A stretch of DNA of 64,000 nt. It comes from Acidimicrobiales bacterium. Its GTDB lineage: Bacteria; Actinomycetota; Acidimicrobiia; Acidimicrobiales; SKKL01. Shown here piece after piece: positions 58,584 to 64,000 of the stretch (its first letter is position 1; every line of letters starts with the position of its first letter). Location: assembly GCA_034521975.1 (NCBI GenBank), contig JAXHLR010000005.1, forward strand, positions 248,001 to 312,000. Direction: 5' to 3'. The position numbers were made by a program, and so were the translations under genes. The notes beneath the pieces were generated by a model. That model made no database searches. It had not been told where the DNA came from and saw only the letters and a list, made by a program, of their open reading frames with translations.

Positions 58584-59102
58584 ATGGCCCTCTACGCCCT
58601 CGGCGCCCAGGAACCCCGGATCGACCCGACCGCCTATGTCCATCCCGAGGCCGTGGTGATCGGCGATGTCACCATCGGGGCCGAGTCGTCGGTGTGGCCC
58701 GGGGCGGTGCTGCGTGGCGACGACGGGGGCATCGTCATCGGCGACCGCACCTCGATCCAGGACAACTCGGTGCTCCACACCACCGCCGAGGCTCCGACCA
58801 GGGTCGGCTCGGACTGTGTGATCGGCCACATCGTCCACCTCGAGGGGTGCACGATCGAAGACGGTGCGCTGGTGGGTTCCGGATCGGTCGTGCTGCACCG
58901 GGCGATCGTCCGCTCGGGCGCGCTCGTCGGCGCCAACGCGGTGGTCCCCAACGACATGGAGGTGCCGGCAGGTGCCATGGCGCTCGGCGTCCCGGCCAAG
59001 ATCCGCCCCGACTCGGTCGAGCCGAGCCAGATCAGCCGTGGCGTCGAGTCCTACGTCGCTCGCGCCACGCGCTACGCCGCCGACCTGCGACGTCTCGACT
59101 GA
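58584..59102 (+). CDS. Gamma-class carbonic anhydrase-like hexapeptide protein
   Basis: A 172-residue left-handed beta-helix protein. Hexapeptide repeats run from VHPEAVVIGDVTIGAESSVW to GALVGANAVVPNDMEVPAGA. The zinc His pattern is present in DNSVLHTTAEAP, then VIGHIVHLEGCTIEDGALVG, as in gamma-carbonic anhydrase-like PaaY/YrdA proteins. A role as carbonic anhydrase or in CoA-linked metabolism (PaaY is a thioesterase) is possible. It ends with a helix that may form the trimer (GVESYVARATRYAADLRRL). Confidence 0.9.
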   Translation: MALYALGAQEPRIDPTAYVHPEAVVIGDVTIGAESSVWPGAVLRGDDGGIVIGDRTSIQDNSVLHTTAEAPTRVGSDCVIGHIVHLEGCTIEDGALVGSGSVVLHRAIVRSGALVGANAVVPNDMEVPAGAMALGVPAKIRPDSVEPSQISRGVESYVARATRYAADLRRLD

Positions 59103-59125
59103 GCACGTCCACCCGTCGCCGAACT

Positions 59126-59164
59126 GTGAAGGGTTTCCAACCGCATGGGTTGGATTCGCTTCAC
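59126..59164. terminator. Hairpin between convergent genes
   Basis: Two 17-base arms (59126-59142 and 59148-59164) pair at 14 positions around a five-base loop. It lies between the carbonic-anhydrase-like gene and the AlkB-like gene and could end both transcripts. Confidence 0.55.
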
Positions 59165-59186
59165 GGAACGGATCGGCTGGCGAAGG

Positions 59187-59849
59187 TCAGCGGCTGTAGA
59201 CGCGCGGGGCCCGGTACGAGCTGCCGATCTCGGGGCGACCACGGCGCGAGGTCCACCGCCACTGCACCGAGATCCGGCCGTCGGCCACACCGAGGGCGGC
59301 GGGCACCGAGTGCTCCCAGCGGGCCTGGCAGGCCCCGCCCATGACGATGAGGTCGCCTCGGCCGGGGGAGAGGTCGACGATGGCGCCCTTCGCCGCTGCC
59401 TCGTGGTCCCACCGGTTGGGTCGTGGTCGGAGGTGGAACGGCCGTCGGGCGCCGAGCACCAACAGCGCGATCACGGTGTCGTCGAGCCACCGCATGTCGC
59501 GGTCGCGGTGGAACGCCATCATGTCGTCACCATGGCGGTAGTAGGCCAGTCCCGGCCGGCCGAACTGGACCCGATAGTGGTGCTGCAGGGTGCGCTGGGT
59601 GGCGGCGATCGCCGGGTGGACCTGGGTCCCCTCGGCGAAGCGACCTCCCAGGCGCGGCTCATCGACCCACCGTTCGTAGCGCCAGAGCCGGCCCTGGCGC
59701 CAGGGCACCGACTCGCGGACCGCTTCGTACACCTCATCGGGCTCGGCCAGCCAACCCCGTGCCAGATCGACCCAGGCCGACCCGTCGAGCCAGGTCCGCT
59801 CCAGCCCGACCCCGGCCAGGCCCCCGGTGTCGGCAGGCGGTGTCACCAC
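59187..59849 (-). CDS. AlkB-like 2-oxoglutarate/Fe(II) dioxygenase
   Basis: A 220-residue AlkB-family protein. Iron ligands are H and D in MMAFHRDRDM and a later His in ARWEHSVPAALG. The 2-oxoglutarate-binding Arg is in GRISVQWRWTSRRG. GLAYYRHGDDMMAFHRD and GDLIVMGGACQARWEHSVP follow the expected order. It removes alkyl groups from DNA or RNA bases in known members. It lies 0.05 kb from an F420 oxidoreductase on the other strand. Start GTG; no RBS is obvious. Confidence 0.87.
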   Translation of the reverse strand: MVTPPADTGGLAGVGLERTWLDGSAWVDLARGWLAEPDEVYEAVRESVPWRQGRLWRYERWVDEPRLGGRFAEGTQVHPAIAATQRTLQHHYRVQFGRPGLAYYRHGDDMMAFHRDRDMRWLDDTVIALLVLGARRPFHLRPRPNRWDHEAAAKGAIVDLSPGRGDLIVMGGACQARWEHSVPAALGVADGRISVQWRWTSRRGRPEIGSSYRAPRVYSR

Positions 59850-59896
59850 GGGACCACCGTACCGGCGGATCGACCGTGGCGGGGTACCGTCACACC

Positions 59897-60778
59897 ATGG
59901 AACTCGGACGGGTGGGGATCTGGACCTTTGCGCTCGACCTGCAGCCCGCGTCGGAGAGCGCGGAGGCGGTCGCCGAGCTCGAGTCGCTGGGCTACGGCAC
60001 GATCTGGGTGCCCGAGGCGGTCGGGCGCGAAGCGCTGGCCAACGCCGCGCTGCTCCTCTCGGCGACCGAACGGGCGATCATCGCCACCGGCATCGCCAGC
60101 ATCTGGATGCGTCACCCCATGGCTGCGGCCGCGGGGTGGAGGACCCTGAACGAGGCCTACGGCGGGCGCTTCCTGATGGGGTTGGGCGTGAGCCATGCAC
60201 CGTCGGTCGACCAGATGCTGGGCCAGCGGTGGGACCGACCGCTCGAGCGGATGCGCGCCTACCTCGACGCCATGGACGAGGCGGTGTTCTTCGCCGCCCA
60301 GCCGGCGGTGCCGCCGTCGCGGATGCTGGCCGCGCTCGGACCTCGGATGCTCGATCTGGCGCGCGAACGCGCACTCGGTGCGCACCCGTACTTTGTGCCC
60401 GTCGAGCACACGGCCTTCGCCCGCGAACACCTGGGACCGGGGCCCGTGCTCGCTCCGGAACAGGCCGTGTTGCTCGAGACCGATGCCGACACGGCCCGCA
60501 CCCTCGCCCGCTCACACATGGCCGGCTACCTCCAGCTTCCCAACTACGCGAGGAATCTGTTGCGGATGGGGTTCACCGAAGACGACCTCGCCGGTGGTGG
60601 CAGCGATCGTCTCGTGGACGCCATCGTGGCATGGGGCGATGTCGATGCCATCGGCGAGCGGGTCCGGGCCCACCACGAGGCCGGGGCCGACCACGTGTGC
60701 ATCCAGGTGATCGACAGCGATGCGACCGCGTTGCCGATGGACGCCTGGCGGCGGCTCTCCCCAGCGCTGCTCGGCTGA
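59897..60778 (+). CDS. LLM-class F420-dependent oxidoreductase (TIGR03620-like)
   Basis: A 293-residue luciferase-like protein. It begins ELGRVGIWTFALDLQPASES, then ELESLGYGTIWVPEAVGREA, IATGIASIWMRHPMAAAAGW and RFLMGLGVSHAPSVDQMLGQ. The C-terminal region (AGADHVCIQVID) is usual for the actinobacterial TIGR03620 subfamily. It probably uses F420 for reduction or oxidation of an unknown substrate. The ATG at 59897 follows a weak ribosome site. Confidence 0.9.
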   Translation: MELGRVGIWTFALDLQPASESAEAVAELESLGYGTIWVPEAVGREALANAALLLSATERAIIATGIASIWMRHPMAAAAGWRTLNEAYGGRFLMGLGVSHAPSVDQMLGQRWDRPLERMRAYLDAMDEAVFFAAQPAVPPSRMLAALGPRMLDLARERALGAHPYFVPVEHTAFAREHLGPGPVLAPEQAVLLETDADTARTLARSHMAGYLQLPNYARNLLRMGFTEDDLAGGGSDRLVDAIVAWGDVDAIGERVRAHHEAGADHVCIQVIDSDATALPMDAWRRLSPALLG

Positions 60779-60814
60779 GCGCCAACCCGGCCCGGCCCGA
60801 GGGCATCGGCGGCC

Positions 60815-60838
60815 GGCACGAACTCGATTGTTCGTGCC
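60815..60838 (+). terminator. Hairpin after the F420 oxidoreductase gene
   Basis: Nine perfect pairs (GGCACGAAC with GTTCGTGCC) enclose a six-base loop. It lies 37 bases after the stop of the preceding gene. No T-run follows, but it is likely the end of that transcript. Confidence 0.6.
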
Positions 60839-60852
60839 CGGGGCCTGATCAT

Positions 60853-60858
60853 TAGACT
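60853..60858 (+). promoter_or_regulatory. -10 box of the ABC exporter operon
   Basis: TAGACT is a good TANNNT box just after the hairpin. It would start transcription near 60865, leaving a leader of about 40 bases that carries GAGGGG nine bases before the proposed ATC start codon. Confidence 0.5.
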
Positions 60859-60906
60859 CTGGAAGCAATTGCTGCCGGGGCGGACGATCAACGAGGGGAC
60901 GAACTC

Positions 60907-62694
60907 ATCACGACCGCGGAACCACTGACCACCCGAGCGGGGTGGTCGCTGCTCGCCGAGCGGGTCAGGATCCAGAAGCGGGGCATCGCCCTCGGCGTGG
61001 TCATCGGGGTCTTCTGGACCATCGGCAAGGTGACGGTCCCGTGGGTGGTCCAGCAGGGCGTCGACCGGGGCATCGAAGCCGAACCTCCCGACTTGGACCA
61101 GATCCGCTTCTGGGCGCTGATGGTGCTGGTGGCCGGGGGGACCTCGGCCGTCTTCGCCGGGGCGCGGCGGTACCAGGCGTTCCGCGAGGCTCGCCGCACC
61201 GAGGCGGCGCTGCGCGACCAGGTGTACGCCCACATCCAGCGGCTGCACTTCGCCTACCACGACCACACCCAGGCCGGTCAGCTGATGAGCCGGGGCAACA
61301 CCGACCTGCAACAGGTCCAGCAGGTCGTCGTGATGATCCCCATCACGATCTCCAATGCCCTCACCGTCAGCGCGGTGACCGTGATCCTCTTCGTCATCGA
61401 CCCGATCCTCACCCTGTTCGCCCTGGGGGCGTTGCCGCTGGTGAACATCCTCGGTCGCAAGTTCTCCACCAACCTGTTCCCCAACGTCATGCGCATCCAG
61501 GAGGAGTCGGCGCAGCTGGCCTCGGTCGTCGACGAGACCGTGCAGGGGATACGGGTCGTGAAGGGCTTCGGTGCCGAGCGGGCCCAGTCCCAGCGGCTGG
61601 GGACCGAGGCCGGCGATGTCTTCGACGCGGCGATGGACGCGTCGAGGGTGCGGGCCAGGTACCTCCCCGCGATCGAGCTGATGCCCAACGTCGGCCTCAT
61701 CGCCGTGCTCGCCTATGGCGGCCACCAGGTGCTCAACGGCGATCTCACCATCGGAACCCTGCTGCAGTTCAACCTCTATGTCGTGCTGCTGATCCAGCCG
61801 TTGCGGATGTTGGGGATGATCATCGCCCAGGCCCAGCGGGCCGCAGCCGCGGGTGCCCGCGTGGCCGAGGTGCTCTCCACCGCCCCGCGCATCGTCGATC
61901 CCGCCCATCCGACCTCGTTGCCCTCGGCCGGGCCCCATCTCGGTGCCGTGACCTTCGACCGGGTCGGGTTCTCGTACGCGAGCGGTGAACGGGTGCTCGA
62001 CGGGCTCGACCTGCAGATCGAGGCGGGGGAGTCGGTGGCGCTGGTCGGGCCAACGGGTGCCGGCAAGAGCACCATCGCCCGGCTCATCCCCCGCTTCTAC
62101 GACGTCGAGGAGGGTTGTGTCCTCATCGACGGCGTCGACGTCCGCGACGTGCCGCTGGCCGAGCTGCGACGCGCCGTTGGCATCGTCTTCGAGGAGACCT
62201 TCCTGTTCTCCGACACCATCGCCGCCAACATCGCCTTCGCCGACCCCGATGCTCCCGAGGAGCAGATCGAGCGGGCGGCGCGCCTGTCGGGTGCCCACGA
62301 CTTCATCACCGAGCTTCCCTTCGGGTACCTCACCGAGATCGGCGAGCGGGGCTTCTCGCTGTCCGGGGGCCAGCGCCAACGCATCGCCATCGCCCGGGCG
62401 ATCCTCGCCGACCCCCGGGTGCTGATCCTCGACGACGCCACCTCCTCGGTCGATCCCACCAAGGAGCACGAGATCCGCGACGCCCTCGGCGAGGTGATGG
62501 CCGGGCGCACCACGGTCGTGATCGCCCACCGTCCTGCCACCATCGCCCTGGCCGATCGGGTCGTGCTCCTCGACGGTGGCCGCATCATCGCCGAGGGGTC
62601 CCACGACGAGCTCCTCCGCTCCAGCGCGCGCTACCGCGAGGTCCTCGCCGCCATCGAGGCACCTGGCGAGCTGACCGGGGAGCCCCAGCAGTGA
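60907..62694 (+). CDS. ABC exporter half-transporter 1, with degenerate ATP site
   Basis: About 595 residues: six membrane helices followed by an ABC ATPase. Walker A is [20 protein letters not shown], the signature [16 protein letters not shown], and Walker [12 protein letters not shown], where Asp replaces the catalytic Glu. In heterodimeric exporters one subunit has such a weakened site, and the next gene supplies the partner. No standard start codon precedes the first helix; GAGGGG stands nine bases before ATC ACG ACC (60907), which would read MTTAEPLTT. The first GTG (60997) would cut into helix 1. The start is thus either ATC or a base error. Confidence 0.88.
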   Translation: MTTAEPLTTRAGWSLLAERVRIQKRGIALGVVIGVFWTIGKVTVPWVVQQGVDRGIEAEPPDLDQIRFWALMVLVAGGTSAVFAGARRYQAFREARRTEAALRDQVYAHIQRLHFAYHDHTQAGQLMSRGNTDLQQVQQVVVMIPITISNALTVSAVTVILFVIDPILTLFALGALPLVNILGRKFSTNLFPNVMRIQEESAQLASVVDETVQGIRVVKGFGAERAQSQRLGTEAGDVFDAAMDASRVRARYLPAIELMPNVGLIAVLAYGGHQVLNGDLTIGTLLQFNLYVVLLIQPLRMLGMIIAQAQRAAAAGARVAEVLSTAPRIVDPAHPTSLPSAGPHLGAVTFDRVGFSYASGERVLDGLDLQIEAGESVALVGPTGAGKSTIARLIPRFYDVEEGCVLIDGVDVRDVPLAELRRAVGIVFEETFLFSDTIAANIAFADPDAPEEQIERAARLSGAHDFITELPFGYLTEIGERGFSLSGGQRQRIAIARAILADPRVLILDDATSSVDPTKEHEIRDALGEVMAGRTTVVIAHRPATIALADRVVLLDGGRIIAEGSHDELLRSSARYREVLAAIEAPGELTGEPQQ

Positions 62695-64000
62695 GGGGCG
62701 TTCCCGCAGGCATCGACGAGGCCGACAAGCTCGACGCCGAGCAGGCCAAGCACGTGATCCGCCGGGCCCTGGCGATGATGGGCCCCTATCGGCGGCGGCT
62801 GTGGATCGCGATCGCGCTGATCGGCACCTACACCACCTGCATCCTGCTCGGGCCTCGCCTGGTCGGCTGGGCGATCGACTCCGGGATCACCCCGCGCGAC
62901 ACCGGGGTGCTCAACACGGCGATCGTGCTCTATGTCCTGGTGGCCATCGTCCACTACCTGGCCCAACGCAATGCGATCGTGAGCCTGGCCACGGTGGGCG
63001 AGAGCTTCCTGCGCGACATCCGCGTGCGGGTGTTCGCTCACCTGCAGCGCCTCTCGATGCCGTTCTACGACCGCGAGAAGGCGGGCGTGATCATCTCCCG
63101 CATGACCTCTGACGTCGACGCCATGCAGGAGCTGGTGCAGGTGGGCCTGCTCCACTTCGTGTCGGCGATCATGTTGCTCGGCATCGCCCTGGTGTGGCTG
63201 ACCGTCACCTCGTGGCAGCTGATGCTGGTCTGTGTTGTCGCCGTCCCGTTCGTGGTGATCGCCAGCGTGAAGTTCCAGCGCGACTCCAACCGGGCGTACC
63301 TGACCGTCCGTGACCGGATCGGCAACACCCTCTCGCGCCTCCAGGAGGGCATCGCCGGGGTCCGGGTCATCCAGGCCTACGGCCGTCAAGAGGTCGAGGC
63401 CGGGCGCTTCGCCTCCGACAACCGCGAGCTCTACGACGCTCACATGGAGTCGGTCAAGGTTCAGGCCTGGTACGTGCCGATCATCGAGTTCGCCGGCTAC
63501 TTCACCACCGCCATCGCGTTGGGTGTCGGTGGCTGGATGGTCACCGAGGACATCGTCACCATCGGCGTGGTGGCGTTCTTCGTCCTCACATTGTCGAACC
63601 TGTTCGAGCCGATCCAGCAGCTCAGCCAGCTGTTCAACCAGCTCCAATCGTCGGGGGCCGCGCTGCAGAAGCTGTTCCAGCTCCTCGACACCGACGTCGA
63701 CGTCGAGGAACGGCCCGGTGCGATCGACCTGCCCGAGCGCGGCGACATCGAGGTCGATGGCGTGTCGTTCCGCTACAGCCCCGACGGCGAAGAGGTCCTC
63801 GCCGACGTCGACCTCACCATCTCCGCCGGCGAGCGCCTGGCCCTGGTGGGCCCGACCGGTGCCGGCAAGTCGACCCTCGCCAAGCTCATCGCCCGCATGT
63901 ACGATCCGGTCGGCGGCTCGATCCGCATGGGCGGGGTCGACCTGCGCGACGCGACGCTGCGGTCGCTGCGCGAGCAGATCGTGGTGGTACCCCAGGAGGG
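62691..64000 (+). CDS. ABC exporter half-transporter 2, truncated by window end
   Basis: At least 436 residues are present; the gene runs off the right edge. GTG at 62691 overlaps the upstream stop (GTGA), so the two are translationally coupled. A 25-residue polar start precedes helix 1 ([18 protein letters not shown]). The intracellular coupling region and the ATPase beginning follow: [20 protein letters not shown] (Walker A) and a Q-loop ending VVVPQE. The signature and Walker B lie outside, so whether this subunit has the intact catalytic Glu cannot be seen. It should be the heterodimer partner of the first gene. Confidence 0.9.
   Translation, partial: MRGVPAGIDEADKLDAEQAKHVIRRALAMMGPYRRRLWIAIALIGTYTTCILLGPRLVGWAIDSGITPRDTGVLNTAIVLYVLVAIVHYLAQRNAIVSLATVGESFLRDIRVRVFAHLQRLSMPFYDREKAGVIISRMTSDVDAMQELVQVGLLHFVSAIMLLGIALVWLTVTSWQLMLVCVVAVPFVVIASVKFQRDSNRAYLTVRDRIGNTLSRLQEGIAGVRVIQAYGRQEVEAGRFASDNRELYDAHMESVKVQAWYVPIIEFAGYFTTAIALGVGGWMVTEDIVTIGVVAFFVLTLSNLFEPIQQLSQLFNQLQSSGAALQKLFQLLDTDVDVEERPGAIDLPERGDIEVDGVSFRYSPDGEEVLADVDLTISAGERLALVGPTGAGKSTLAKLIARMYDPVGGSIRMGGVDLRDATLRSLREQIVVVPQE

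Overview
This 64 kb window comes from a high-GC actinobacterium. The best fit is the class Acidimicrobiia: there are three F420-type oxidoreductases or deazaflavin-fold proteins, many GTG starts, leaderless promoters (a TANNNT box 6-7 bases before the start codon), PspC/LiaF-like envelope genes, short MutY, and many acyl-CoA and CoA-lyase genes. This assignment is inferred from gene content only.

Layout. (1) 1-930: the end of a PD-(D/E)XK nuclease gene, a small conserved gene and tRNA-Leu(UAA). (2) 931-4152: a small integrase-less island bounded by a copy of the tRNA 3' end. It holds a two-gene AbiEi-like regulator/DUF3800 operon with a leaderless promoter and strong terminator, plus two orphan genes. 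(3) 4.3-25.4 kb: mostly housekeeping and accessory genes, including an MFS exporter, LacI and TetR regulators, an I78-like lipoprotein, a wHTH/hydrolase/pseudo-cyclase fusion, OsmC, two FAD enzymes, a GGDEF/degenerate-EAL protein, a KaiC-like/XRE/cupin regulator, gdhA, PspC/LiaF proteins, two dehydrogenases and an acyl-CoA ligase. (4) 25.4-42.2 kb: a catabolic cluster with enoyl-CoA hydratase, VOC protein, SDR, TetR regulator, MFS exporter, a five-gene peptide/nickel-type ABC importer, two paralogous amidohydrolase-fold proteins around a double CoA-transferase, and a third amidohydrolase. AT-rich, roughly palindromic boxes like TAGAATCTAATTCTA lie in front of its units and resemble the KstR-type operator, so the TetR gene probably controls the whole set. 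Four genes here are each broken by one missing base in a G/C run. (5) 42.3-64 kb: ABC-F ATPase, an epimerase remnant, TetR, class I fumarase, MOSC protein, class II fumarase, two HpcH/HpaI-type CoA lyases, acyl-CoA dehydrogenase, MaoC, mutY, hydrolases, a gamma-class carbonic anhydrase-like protein, an AlkB-like protein, an F420 oxidoreductase and the start of a heterodimeric ABC exporter.

How it works together. Regions 4 and 5 suggest a cell living on CoA-activated organic acids. An imported substrate would be CoA-activated by the CoA-transferase or ligase, passed through hydratase/dehydrogenase steps and returned to central metabolism through malyl/citramalyl-CoA-type lyases and fumarase. 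The substrate of the 25-42 kb cluster cannot be read from sequence. The most novel candidates are the AbiEi/DUF3800 island, the pseudo-enzyme fusion regulators (9.1-10.8 kb and 15.9-17.0 kb), and the operator-linked catabolic regulon with its twin HxH-less amidohydrolase-fold proteins.
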